56,474 nt of DNA, from positions 1-56,474 of the forward strand of contig NZ_RIZI01000188.1 in NCBI RefSeq assembly GCF_003721225.1, read 5' to 3'. Every line of letters begins with the position of its first letter. The first letter of the stretch is position 1. Of this stretch, positions 42,969 to 51,873 are shown piece after piece. The notes beneath the pieces are model-generated. The model was not told where the DNA came from and made no database searches. It saw only the letters and a list, made by a program, of their open reading frames with translations. The translations under genes and the position numbers were made by a program. This stretch comes from Acidithiobacillus sulfuriphilus. Lineage in GTDB: Bacteria > Pseudomonadota > Gammaproteobacteria > Acidithiobacillales > Acidithiobacillaceae.

Positions 42969-45781
42969 CCATGGACTACAAAAGCACACTCAACCTGCCC
43001 AAGACCGATTTCCCCATGCAGGGCAAACTGCCCCAACAGGAGCCCCTCACCCTGCGCCGCTGGCAGGAAGCGGATCTTTATCAACAACTCCTCCATGCCC
43101 GGGCGGATCGACCTCGCTATATCCTGCATGATGGTCCGCCCTACGCCAATGGGCAGATCCACATCGGCCATGCCGTCAACAAGGTCCTCAAGGACATCAT
43201 CAACAAGTCCAAGCTGCTGGAAGGCTTCCAAGTCCCCTATGTGCCGGGTTGGGACTGCCATGGGCTGCCCATCGAGATCCAGGTGGAAAAGGAACTGGGC
43301 CGCCCGGGCGAGAAGGTGTCGCCGCGCGTCTTTCGCGAGGCCTGCCGCCGCTATGCCGAAGGCCAGGTGGACGGTCAGCGCCAGGATTTCGAGCGGCTGG
43401 GCATCATCGGCGACTGGCAGCATCCCTATCTTACCATGCACTTCGAGGCCGAGGCCGACATCGTTCGCGAACTGGGCCGCCTCACCGTCAACGGCAGCGT
43501 CTATCGCGGCGCCAAGCCGGTGCACTGGTGTGTGGACTGCGGCAGCGCCCTGGCCGAGGCCGAAGTGGAGTATCAGGATCGCACCGACCCCTCCGTGGAC
43601 GTGGCCTTTGCCGTGGTGGATGCCGACGAACTGCGGCGGCGTCTGGGTCTGGCCCAGACCGTCGCCGCCAGCCTGGTCATCTGGACCACCACCCCCTGGA
43701 CCTTGCCCGCCAATCAGGCCGTGGCGATGCATCCGGACTACCGCTACCAACTGCTGCGGGCCGGGCCGCACACGCTCATCCTCGCCGCCGAACTGGCCGC
43801 CGCCGCCCTGGCCCGCTACGGCCACCCGGACGCCGAAGTCCTGGCCGAGTTCCCTGGTGCCGCCCTGGAAGGCTTGCTCCTGCACCACCCTTTTCTGCAA
43901 CGACAGGTGCCCGTCATCCTCGGCCACCATGTCACCCTCGATGCCGGCACCGGCTGCGTCCACACCGCCCCTGCCCACGGCCAGGAAGACTATGAGGCCG
44001 GCCTCCAGTATCACCTGCCGGTGGAAAGCCCCGTGGAAGGCAACGGCCGCTTCCGCGCCGACACGCCCTACGTGGGCGGGCAGACGGTCGCCGCCGCCAA
44101 TGACAGCCTGGTGGCCCTCCTCAAGGAGCGGGGCGCCCTGCTGCACTTCGAGAAGATCCGCCACAGCTACCCCCATTGCTGGCGGCACAAGACGCCGCTG
44201 CTCTTCCGCGCCACGCCCCAGTGGTTCATCGGCATGGAACGCAATGGGTTGCGGGCCAAGGCGCTGGCGGCCATCGCGGCAACGCGCTGGATCCCCGAAT
44301 GGGGCCAGGAACGCATCGCCGGCATGGTGGCCCAGCGTCCCGACTGGTGCATCTCCCGCCAGCGCGCCTGGGGCGTGCCCGTGGCCCTTTTCGCCTGCGC
44401 CCACTGCGGCGAACCCCTGCGCGATGCCGCCACCTTCGAGCGCGTCGCCCGGGCCATCGCGACCGCCGGCGTGGACGCCTGGTTCGACCGTCCCGACAGC
44501 GATTTCCTCGGCGGCGACGCCCATTGCGCGGCCTGCGGCCACGGCGCGTTCACCAAGGTGAACGACATCCTCGATGTCTGGTTCGACTCCGGTTCCACCC
44601 ACGCCTTCGTCCTGGAACGCCGGCCGGAACTGGGCAGCCCCGCCGACCTCTATCTGGAGGGCTCCGACCAGCATCGCGGCTGGTTCCAGTCGTCGCTCCT
44701 GGAAAGTGTCGCCAGCCGGGGGCGCGCGCCCTACCGGACGGTCCTTACCCACGGCTTCACCGTGGATGGCGAGGGGCGCAAGATGAGCAAGTCCCTGGGC
44801 AACGTCATCGCTCCGCAAAAGGTGATCGACCAATGGGGCGCGGACATCCTGCGCCTCTGGGTCGCCTCCGAGGACTATCGCGGCGAGATCCCCATCTCCG
44901 ATGACATCCTCAAGCGTCTCGGCGAGTCCTATCGGCGCATCCGCAACACCGCCCGCTATATCCTCGGCAACTGCCACGACTTCGACCCGGTTGCCGACGC
45001 CGTGCCCACGGAACGCTTACTGGAAATGGACCGCTGGATGCTGGCGCGCACCGCCCTGCTGCAGGAAGAGATCCGCGTTGCCTATGGCGAGTTCCAGTTC
45101 CATCGCGTCCAGCAGCGCCTCCATCACTTCTGCTCCGTGGAACTCGGCGGCCTGTACCTCGATGTCCTCAAGGACCGCCTCTATACCACGCCGCAAAGAT
45201 CCCGCGCCCGGCGTTCGGCGCAGACCGTGCTTTGGCAGATCCTCGCCGGCATGGTGCGCTGGATGTCCCCCATCCTGAGCTTCACCGCCGAAGAAATCTG
45301 GACCTTCATGGGTCCCCGGCAGGAAGCGGGCGTCTTCTTCGCCGAGTATCAATCCCTGTCCCTGCCCGCCGACAGCGAAGCCCTCATGGCCCGCTGGGAA
45401 CGTCTCCTTACCCTGCGCACGGTGGCCAACCAGACCCTGGAGGCCCAGCGCAAGGCCGGCACCATCGGCGCCTTCCTCGACGCCGAACTGCATCTCTATG
45501 CCAACAGCGATTGGCAGGAATTCCTCCATCCCCATGCCGGTGAACTGCGCTTTTTGCTGCTCAGTTCCGGGTTCCACCTGCACCCCTACGCCGAACGCCC
45601 CGCCGATTGTCTTGACAGCCTGCCGGGCCTGGCCATGACGGTAGAGGCCAGCACCGCCGCCAAATGCGCACGCTGCTGGCATCGCCGGCCGGACGTGGGC
45701 CGGCACGCGGAGCATCCCCTCCTCTGTGGCCGCTGTATCGAAAATCTCGCCGAACCCGGCGAAACCCGGGAGATCTGCTGA
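42965..45781 (+). CDS. ileS: isoleucyl-tRNA synthetase
   Basis: Class I synthetase of about 938 residues. HIGHAVN in the N-terminal part and KMSKS in GRKMSKSLGN are intact, with the editing domain between (WTTTPWTLPANQA, GTGCVHTAPAHGQEDY). The C-terminal zinc site is present: CARCWHRRPDVG and CGRCIENL. Start is ATG 42965, giving an ATGA overlap with ribF, or ATG 42971 two codons later; both encode the family start MDYKSTLNLPKT. The stop overlaps the lspA ATG by one base. Confidence 0.97.
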   Translation: MTMDYKSTLNLPKTDFPMQGKLPQQEPLTLRRWQEADLYQQLLHARADRPRYILHDGPPYANGQIHIGHAVNKVLKDIINKSKLLEGFQVPYVPGWDCHGLPIEIQVEKELGRPGEKVSPRVFREACRRYAEGQVDGQRQDFERLGIIGDWQHPYLTMHFEAEADIVRELGRLTVNGSVYRGAKPVHWCVDCGSALAEAEVEYQDRTDPSVDVAFAVVDADELRRRLGLAQTVAASLVIWTTTPWTLPANQAVAMHPDYRYQLLRAGPHTLILAAELAAAALARYGHPDAEVLAEFPGAALEGLLLHHPFLQRQVPVILGHHVTLDAGTGCVHTAPAHGQEDYEAGLQYHLPVESPVEGNGRFRADTPYVGGQTVAAANDSLVALLKERGALLHFEKIRHSYPHCWRHKTPLLFRATPQWFIGMERNGLRAKALAAIAATRWIPEWGQERIAGMVAQRPDWCISRQRAWGVPVALFACAHCGEPLRDAATFERVARAIATAGVDAWFDRPDSDFLGGDAHCAACGHGAFTKVNDILDVWFDSGSTHAFVLERRPELGSPADLYLEGSDQHRGWFQSSLLESVASRGRAPYRTVLTHGFTVDGEGRKMSKSLGNVIAPQKVIDQWGADILRLWVASEDYRGEIPISDDILKRLGESYRRIRNTARYILGNCHDFDPVADAVPTERLLEMDRWMLARTALLQEEIRVAYGEFQFHRVQQRLHHFCSVELGGLYLDVLKDRLYTTPQRSRARRSAQTVLWQILAGMVRWMSPILSFTAEEIWTFMGPRQEAGVFFAEYQSLSLPADSEALMARWERLLTLRTVANQTLEAQRKAGTIGAFLDAELHLYANSDWQEFLHPHAGELRFLLLSSGFHLHPYAERPADCLDSLPGLAMTVEASTAAKCARCWHRRPDVGRHAEHPLLCGRCIENLAEPGETREIC

Positions 45782-46239
45782 TGCTGCGCTACCTCTGGTT
45801 ATCCCTGGTGGTGGTTTTCCTGGACCAGGCGGTCAAGTTCTGGCTCGCGCATATCTGGCGGGTCGGGCAAGGCGTGGTCATCATTCCGGGCTTATTGAAC
45901 TTGCGTCTGGTCCACAACACCGGCGCCGCCTTCAGCTTCCTCGCCGGGGCCGGGGGCTGGCAACGCTGGGCCCTCATCGGCGTCGCCTTGCTGGTCATCG
46001 TGGTCATCGTCGCCCTGCTTAAACGTCTCAAGCCAGGCGCTACTTGGACCGCCCTCGCCCTCGCCCTCATCCTCGGTGGCGCGGTGGGCAACCTCCTGGA
46101 CCGCATCCGCCTAGGCTACGTCGTCGACTTCATCGGCGCCCACTGGGGCAGCCTCTACTGGCCTTACTTCAATATTGCCGACAGCGCCATCAGCATCGGC
46201 GCCGTCATGCTCATCCTAGACGCCTTTCGCAAACGCTAG
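45781..46239 (+). CDS. lspA: lipoprotein signal peptidase
   Basis: A 152-residue inner-membrane aspartyl protease with four helices. The catalytic aspartates are in GGAVGNLLDRIRLGYVVDF and YFNIADSAISIG; DQAVKFWL and NTGAAFSFL are further family marks. Its ATG shares a base with the ileS stop. ispH, often next in this cluster, is not here. An inverted repeat at 46279-46309 follows. Confidence 0.96.
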   Translation: MLRYLWLSLVVVFLDQAVKFWLAHIWRVGQGVVIIPGLLNLRLVHNTGAAFSFLAGAGGWQRWALIGVALLVIVVIVALLKRLKPGATWTALALALILGGAVGNLLDRIRLGYVVDFIGAHWGSLYWPYFNIADSAISIGAVMLILDAFRKR

Positions 46240-46278
46240 CAGTCCGACAGATACGGCTAGGGCAGCGTGGCGAAAAAC

Positions 46279-46309
46279 GGCGGGCAGCGCAAGGACTACC
46301 CTGCCCGCC
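46279..46309 (+). terminator. hairpin downstream of lspA
   Basis: GGCGGGCAG (46279-46287) pairs perfectly over nine bases with CTGCCCGCC (46301-46309), loop 13 nt. No T-run follows, so termination is plausible but not proven. Confidence 0.45.
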
Positions 46310-46446
46310 CCATTGTCGTCCGACGGTGACAGAAAGACGTCCGGACTGTCTCGACCATAGTATCATCCCCGTGTCTTAGCTGGGACCATGGTCATGGCAC
46401 GAGTATTGCTTTTCTCCTGGAGAGCGAGTGAACCCAGGAGATTCCC

Positions 46447-46656
46447 ATGGACAACACCCAAAACCTATTGGCCGCCCTGCGCCGGGTGCGCAGTTTTCCC
46501 GCCTACAGCTCCTTCATGGCGCAAAACGAGCGTCTGCGCATCAAGCGTGAATTGCAAAAGCGCCTCTTGCGGATTCGCCGGCAACGCAGTCTGCAACGGC
46601 GGGCCCTTCATGTCGTGCAAATGCAACGGCACCTGATGAGGGGGATTTTTGCGTAA
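46447..46656 (+). CDS. small, very basic protein of unknown function
   Basis: A 69-residue protein with no recognised family. AGGAGATTCCC immediately before the ATG is a strong ribosome-binding site, the main reason for calling it real. The second half is a run of arginine-rich helix (KRELQKRLLRIRRQRSLQRR). It could bind nucleic acid, but nothing more can be said. It stands alone between lspA and the ComFB-like gene. Confidence 0.6.
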   Translation: MDNTQNLLAALRRVRSFPAYSSFMAQNERLRIKRELQKRLLRIRRQRSLQRRALHVVQMQRHLMRGIFA

Positions 46657-46848
46657 CGCTTAGGGGCATAAGGGAAACCGGCCCTCTTTCCGGCACGGGC
46701 GACTATGGAGAGCCGATCAGTGTAGCCGTTTTCCTTCAAGCCCTCTCGCCCCAGCAGCGCTTTCTCCGACCGGGAAACTATGCCATAGTTTCTCCAGAAC
46801 GGGCACCTCCATGGCCTCACAATTGGGGCGCTCCCCAAGGAAAATCCT

Positions 46849-47139
46849 ATGGCAGAAGAAAGATATTTCCGGAAATCACACAATTATTACGAACAACTGG
46901 TCTACGCCAGGCTCATGCTGGTGAAGGATATCCCCGCAGGTTACCCGGATTTTCTGGAGGACGTGGCCTGTGTCGCCCTCAACCGCCTCCCCCCACGCTA
47001 TGTCAAGGACTCGGTGAATCTTTTTTTCTACACCCCAATAAACGAAATCGAGGTGATGCAGACTGCGGTGGCAGAGGCCGTAGACGCGGCCCTGGCGGTA
47101 GTGCGCACCCACCTCCACCGCCAGGACCGGCCGGACTAA
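46849..47139 (+). CDS. ComFB-family protein
   Basis: A 96-residue protein matching late competence protein ComFB: FLEDVACVALNRLPPRYV is the hallmark, followed by the short beta segment and C-terminal helix. The ATG has AAGGAAAATCCT upstream. ComFB-like proteins occur in many bacteria outside a competence operon; cyanobacterial members have been reported as c-di-GMP binders. No com genes are near it. Confidence 0.8.
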   Translation: MAEERYFRKSHNYYEQLVYARLMLVKDIPAGYPDFLEDVACVALNRLPPRYVKDSVNLFFYTPINEIEVMQTAVAEAVDAALAVVRTHLHRQDRPD

Positions 47140-47268
47140 GATCCCCGCTACGCCGGCGTCGGAGGCCGGCCGCGCCGTAACAGCCCCATCAGGGCAAGCT
47201 GGCCGGCACGATTGCGATACCGGCTATCGTGCAACACCCCGTCGCCGCATTCGCCCATCTCCCGCTTA

Positions 47269-47874
47269 TCAAGCCATCGCCCGCTGGAGCTCTTTGGCAA
47301 AATCCCCCAGGGTTTGCCAGCGCGCGGACCAGTCGTTCACCGGATAGGGCGAAACGCTGGCGATACTATTCCTGAAGGCCACAAAATCCTTTTCGATCAT
47401 TTGCAAGGCGCTCAGGATGCGGCGCAAGCGCGTCGCTTCCCCGGCGCGTTTGCGGGCTTCGATACGCTCCTGGGCCGCCGTCAGTGCCCGCGGGAAGTCC
47501 ATGGCCAAACGCAGGGCCGCCTCCCGACGCTTGCGCTCCCCCCCTTCCCGATCGGGCAAGCGGACAACGCGCCGCTGCCACTCCTTGAGCAGGTCCAGGC
47601 TGAGCTTTTCCAGGTCGGCGCGGAGCTTTTCCGCCACCGCCGCCAGCAGTCGGGAGCCCTGTGCCTGGCGATCCTCATGGCGCAGACGGGCTTGGGCAGT
47701 GAGGGTGAGCTGCAGAGCATGCTCTTCCACCACCCCATCGGCGATGAGGAGTTTGCCGATCTTTTCCTGCGTGGCGCGCTGCCGGTGCAGGGCCCGCTCC
47801 AATTGCTCGGGGCTAATAAATCCCCGCGCGACGAGGATCTGCCCCAGCCGCTGCTTTTCTGAAAGTTGGCTCAC
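47269..47874 (-). CDS. GspE/MshE N-terminal-type domain protein
   Basis: A 201-residue protein. Residues 8-55 match the N-terminal domain of type II secretion/type IV pilus ATPases (LGQILVARGFISPEQLERAL and KIGKLLIADGVV), which in MshE binds c-di-GMP. No ATPase part follows; the rest is a highly charged helical region. It is thus a free-standing domain protein of unknown role. GGGGAAGGAAT upstream is a good ribosome-binding site. Confidence 0.65.
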   Translation of the reverse strand: MSQLSEKQRLGQILVARGFISPEQLERALHRQRATQEKIGKLLIADGVVEEHALQLTLTAQARLRHEDRQAQGSRLLAAVAEKLRADLEKLSLDLLKEWQRRVVRLPDREGGERKRREAALRLAMDFPRALTAAQERIEARKRAGEATRLRRILSALQMIEKDFVAFRNSIASVSPYPVNDWSARWQTLGDFAKELQRAMA

Positions 47875-48231
47875 TGGTGATATTCCTTCCCCTAATCAGC
47901 CCCAAGATTAGCATGGGAACGGGAAAACGGCCGAGGATATTCGTTATTCCGAGCCACCCCCGGCGGAAGCGCCCTTAATTCCCGGTTTTGGGTGGTAGGC
48001 GGGGCGCTGCGGAAAACGGCAGACACGCTATCCCGGGGGAGGGGAGCCGCAGGGCACGAGCACAGGCCCGGGCGTAGAATAAGGGCATTTCACGCCTCCC
48101 CCGGTAGATTTCCCAAAGCCAATTACTGAGCCTATTTTCCATGGTCCAGATAAATCCTCATCGGTATATCCAACCATATATTATGAGTAAGTGTTTATCA
48201 CTTTATTATCATAATGTTGTATGCAAATTCC
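47875..48231. other. non-coding gap upstream of the sulfite dehydrogenase genes
   Basis: No credible gene is seen. The left part is GC-rich without clear structure; from about 48140 the sequence turns AT-rich towards the promoter at 48232-48259. Confidence 0.5.
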
Positions 48232-48259
48232 TTGCACTTGAATAATTTTGTGCTATAAA
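48232..48259 (+). promoter_or_regulatory. sigma-70-type promoter of sorAB
   Basis: TTGCAC at 48232-48237 and TATAAA at 48254-48259 are 16 bases apart. Transcription would start near 48266, so the ATG at 48267 would lie at the transcript end; this favours the ATG at 48294 behind AAGGAGG. Confidence 0.65.
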
Positions 48260-48293
48260 TCCATTCATGGATAAACACCATAAGGAGGGTGCC

Positions 48294-49561
48294 ATGTGGG
48301 AGGACTTTTCTACAGACGAAGTAACCGTACCGCAATGGGGGCGGCGCGAATTTCTCAAGATGTCGGCGTTGCTGGGGGCGGCGGGTCTTTTTGCCGGTCA
48401 CAGCCTTTCCGCCCGGGCGGCCGCGATGATCGACCTCCCCTTTGTTAACGGTGAGCGCAAGCTCATTCCCGCCGGCACCTTCCCCCAGAAGGGGGAGATG
48501 ATTCTGCAACGGGTACGCCCGCCTCTGCTGGAAACACCCTGGTCGGTCTTCGATCGCCACATCTTCACCCCCAACGATCAGTTCTATGTGCGCTGGCACA
48601 TGCCGGACTTTCCCGATCATGTGGACGTAAAGAGCTACCGTATCCGCGTGACCGGATTGGTGAAAAAGCCTCTGGAGATCTCCCTGGAAGAACTTCTCCA
48701 CGATTTTCCGTTGCGGGAGATGGCGGCGGTAAACCAGTGCTCCGGCAACAGCCGCGGCTTTGTGAATCCCAGGGTCAATGGCGCCCAATGGGCCAACGGG
48801 GCCATGGGCAATGCGGTCTGGGCGGGGGTGGCCCTGCGCGAACTCTTGCAGCGGGCGGGGGTGAAAAAAGGCGCTACCCATCTGGCCTTCCGTAGCCTGG
48901 AGAAGGGTATGGCACCCTTCCCCGCAGATACGCGCTTCGAGAAGGTGCTCGATCTGGAACACGGCAATGATGGCGAGGTCATGCTGGCCTACGCCATGAA
49001 CGGCGCCACCATGCCTTTGCTCAACGGCTTTCCGGTGCGGCTCGTGGTACCCGGCTGGTATTCCACCTATTGGGTAAAAATGCTGACGGAAATCGAGGTG
49101 ATGGATCACCCCGGTACCGGTTTCTGGATGACCAAGGCCTATCTCATTCCCGATACTCCCACGGGTTACATGACCCCCGGAGAAAAGGGCGTCAAAATGG
49201 TCCCCATCAACCGCATGAAACCGCGCAGCTTCTTCACCGAGCCCGGAAGCGGTGCCCGGGTCGCCAAGGGCCATCCGGTGAAGGTGGGCGGTATTGCCAT
49301 GGGCGGCTCCACGGCCCTCGAACGGGTGCTCTTTTCCGCCGATGGGGGCGCCCACTGGCAAAAGGCCAGCCTCGGCCATGACTATGGTCCTTACGGCTTC
49401 CGCGCCTGGCAGGCATCCTTCACCCCCGAGAAGACAGGCGCTTACACCCTGATGGTGAAGGCGGTCAATCGTCAAGGCGAAGAGCAGCCATTGCAGGGCG
49501 GCTGGAACCCCGGCGGCTTCATGTACAACGCCATTGAACATCTGCCGCTGCAAGCGGTGTA
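48294..49561 (+). CDS. periplasmic sulfite dehydrogenase, molybdenum subunit (SorA/SoxC-like)
   Basis: A 422-residue sulfite oxidase-fold enzyme. A Tat signal starts it: R17-REFLKM followed by ALLGAAGLFAGHSLSARA. The molybdenum-binding cysteine is C149 in NQCSGNSRG. The C-terminal dimerisation domain follows (VKVGGIAMGGSTALERVLFS). It most likely oxidises sulfite to sulfate in the periplasm and passes electrons to the adjacent cytochrome. The start with AAGGAGG was preferred over ATG 48267. SorA or SoxC-type sulfane dehydrogenase cannot be fully separated by reading; the lack of other sox genes favours SorA. Confidence 0.85.
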
Positions 49562-49573
49562 AGGAGGATTCCC

Positions 49574-49927
49574 ATGAACCGGCACGGCATCTTCAGTGCA
49601 GGCTGCACCCTGCTCCTGGCTTTCGGTCTTGCTTCCACGGCGGTGGCGGGGGCAGCAAGCGCCCCCAAGATCCATTGGAAGTCGGAGCGCATTACCCTGC
49701 CCACCAGCGATCTCACCTTCACCGGCCCGGGCGGGCAGGTTCTCAATACCTATTGCCTCATGTGCCACTCGGCGGATTTCGTCAACGAGCAACCCGCCGT
49801 CTCCCTGGTCACCTGGAAGGTGGAGGTAAACAAGATGAAAAACGCCTTCGGTGCACCCATCCCCGAAGATCAAATCGACCACATCGCCGAGGTGCTCTAC
49901 CAGCGTTTCGGACCGCCCAAGCCCTGA
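49574..49927 (+). CDS. monohaem cytochrome c subunit (SorB-like)
   Basis: A 117-residue secreted c-type cytochrome. A signal peptide runs to about A30 (CTLLLAFGLASTAVAGAASA). The haem site is C61-LM-C64-H65, with M88 in NKMKNAFGAPI a probable axial ligand. It starts 12 bp after the molybdenum subunit, with GGAGG before the ATG. The pair is laid out as in SorAB sulfite:cytochrome c oxidoreductase. Confidence 0.85.
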   Translation: MNRHGIFSAGCTLLLAFGLASTAVAGAASAPKIHWKSERITLPTSDLTFTGPGGQVLNTYCLMCHSADFVNEQPAVSLVTWKVEVNKMKNAFGAPIPEDQIDHIAEVLYQRFGPPKP

Positions 49928-50012
49928 CGGAATAAGTCGGGGCGCGGTTGGATAAATGACCCCATCGGTTGCGTGGATCACTTTCCCGGGCTATGGGAGA
50001 CCGCCTCTGCCA

Positions 50013-50585
50013 TCACAGGTCCTCCGGCGCATTGCCCGGCCGCCACTTGATACTGCAGCCGATACCGGGTTTCTGCTCTGCCACAGGCAAGCGGCCGGCC
50101 AGAACGGCCGCCACCGCGGTGCTCAGATCCTTGCCATCGGTGGGGAGAGCGTTCTTGGGGCGGCTGTCGTCGAACTGCCCATGGTAGGCGAGGCGCCCGG
50201 TGCTATCGAAAAGAAAGATGTCCGGGGTGCAAACGGCATGAAAGGCCTTGGCCACCGTCTGTTCCGCATCGAAAAGATAGGGAAAGACATAGCCGGCGCG
50301 CACCGCCTCGGCGGGCATTTTCTCCGGCGCATCGTCGGGATAGTGCTCCGGGTCGTTGCTGTTGATCCCCACCACCGTCAGGCCCTGGGTCATCCATTGG
50401 GCCGTCAGCTCTCCGAGCTTGCGGCTAATGTGCAGCACATAGGGACAGTGGTTGCAGATGAACATCACCAGGGTCGGGCGCCCCTGATGATCGGTCCGAC
50501 ACCAGAGTTCCCTCCGCCCGCCCACGGGCAGGCAAAAATCGGGGATGGTGCTACCAAGGGGCAGGTCTTTTGCAGTTGTTGCCAT
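50013..50585 (-). CDS. thioredoxin-fold (AhpC/TSA-like) protein with CNHC motif
   Basis: A 190-residue protein of the peroxiredoxin-like/thioredoxin group. The active-site region reads VMFICNHCPYVLHI with C44 and C47, typical of this cytosolic family, followed by GINSNDPEHYPDDAPEKM and FLFDSTGRLAYHGQFDDSRP. It has no signal peptide. The function of family members is poorly known; a thiol-redox role is likely. ACGCCC-GGAGAA precedes the ATG. It is convergent with sorB and 142 bp after the lyase gene. Confidence 0.85.
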   Translation of the reverse strand: MATTAKDLPLGSTIPDFCLPVGGRRELWCRTDHQGRPTLVMFICNHCPYVLHISRKLGELTAQWMTQGLTVVGINSNDPEHYPDDAPEKMPAEAVRAGYVFPYLFDAEQTVAKAFHAVCTPDIFLFDSTGRLAYHGQFDDSRPKNALPTDGKDLSTAVAAVLAGRLPVAEQKPGIGCSIKWRPGNAPEDL

Positions 50586-50727
50586 GGGCGTTCTCCTTTT
50601 TCGTCATCCTTGCTATTTACGCTTAAAAGGGCCGCTGAACGGAGCCCTTTGCTTCGGAACCCGGGCTTGATCATCCAGCAATGGTCCGGACCCGGCCGCT
50701 GCGATCCAGCATCCCGCGGCACCGTTT

Positions 50728-51873
50728 TCAGCCGCAGGCCCGGCACAGGCGGTCTATCCCCTCATCCAATACGATCCGCGGCGCCCCGAAATTGAGGCGC
50801 ACAAAGCCCGCGCCAGCGGGGCCAAAGTCCGGGCCTGGGTTCAGGCCCAGACCCGCATGGCGCAGGCGCTGGGCGATGGCGCCATCGTCCAGACCCAGGG
50901 CGCGCAGATCGAGCCAGGCGAGATAGCCGAATTCCGGCACCCGATACCCGAGGGCGGGCAGTTCTGCAGCCAGACGCTGGCCGAGATGATGGGCATTGGC
51001 GGCCAGATAAGTCCGCAGACCCTCCTGCCAGGCGCCCCCCCTCTCCCAGGCAGCGGCCATGGCGATGGGGGCAAAGAGATTGATCTCGTGGATCTGACTG
51101 CGCCGCAGTTCGGCGGCGTAGCGATGCCGTTGGCGATCATCCGCCAGCACGGCGAAGGCACCGCCAATCCCGGCGATGTTGAAGCTCTTGCCTGCGGAGC
51201 TGAGGAGCAGGCTGTCGGGAAAGAGGCTGGGAAAGGGGGTGTGGGGGTACTCGGCATAGGCCAGATCGGCATGGATCTCATCGCTGACCACCAGTACGCC
51301 CTGGCGCCGGGCGAGTTCCCCCAGATGCTGCAATTCCGCCCGTCCCCAGACCCGGCCCGAGGGGTTGTGGGGGGAGCAGAGCAGCAGCATCCGGGCCCGG
51401 GGCAGGAGGGCTTCGAGGCGTTCCCAGTCCATCTCGTAGCGTCCGTTCCGATCCCGCTGCAGGGGCGCCATGAGGAGCTCCCGCCCCTGTTCCCGGACTG
51501 CGCTGAGGAAGGGCGGGTAAATGGGCGGCATGACGATGATGCCGTCGCCTGTCTCCGTAAAGGCCCGCACCGCGGCAAAAAGCCCCGGCACCACGCCGCT
51601 GACCAGGAGCATATGGGCCGGATCGGGTCGCCAGCCGTGGCGCCGTTCCATCCAGTTCGCCCCCGCCGCCAACGCTGCCGTGCCGCCCCAGGGATAACCG
51701 TAAATGGGGTGGGCCACCCGTTCCGCCAGGACGGCTTGCACTGCCTCCGGCGCGGCAAAATCCATGTCCGCCACCCACATGGGCAGCACTTCCTCACCAA
51801 AGCGGGCGGCCGCCCCGTCCCACTTGAGCGCGCCCGTTCCCCGACGCGGGATGACCCGATCAAAATCCGTCAC
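50728..51873 (-). CDS. ovoB: PLP-dependent C-S lyase, PatB/MalY type; probable OvoB
   Basis: A 381-residue fold-type I PLP enzyme. K229 in SSAGKSFNIAG binds PLP, with N170 in SPHNPSG and D198 in VSDEIH. By itself it looks like a PatB cystathionine beta-lyase. However, it begins with GTG at 51873 whose GTGA overlaps the stop of ovoA, so the two are translationally coupled. In ovothiol synthesis the OvoA product, histidyl-cysteine sulfoxide, is cleaved by a PLP C-S lyase (OvoB). I therefore infer this role; the ATG-less longer frame upstream lies inside ovoA. Confidence 0.75.
   Translation of the reverse strand: MTDFDRVIPRRGTGALKWDGAAARFGEEVLPMWVADMDFAAPEAVQAVLAERVAHPIYGYPWGGTAALAAGANWMERRHGWRPDPAHMLLVSGVVPGLFAAVRAFTETGDGIIVMPPIYPPFLSAVREQGRELLMAPLQRDRNGRYEMDWERLEALLPRARMLLLCSPHNPSGRVWGRAELQHLGELARRQGVLVVSDEIHADLAYAEYPHTPFPSLFPDSLLLSSAGKSFNIAGIGGAFAVLADDRQRHRYAAELRRSQIHEINLFAPIAMAAAWERGGAWQEGLRTYLAANAHHLGQRLAAELPALGYRVPEFGYLAWLDLRALGLDDGAIAQRLRHAGLGLNPGPDFGPAGAGFVRLNFGAPRIVLDEGIDRLCRACG

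Noticed and set aside
42959..44977. 672-codon minus-strand frame opposite ileS
   Set aside because: Antisense shadow of a high-GC gene; ileS has intact HIGH and KMSKS motifs.
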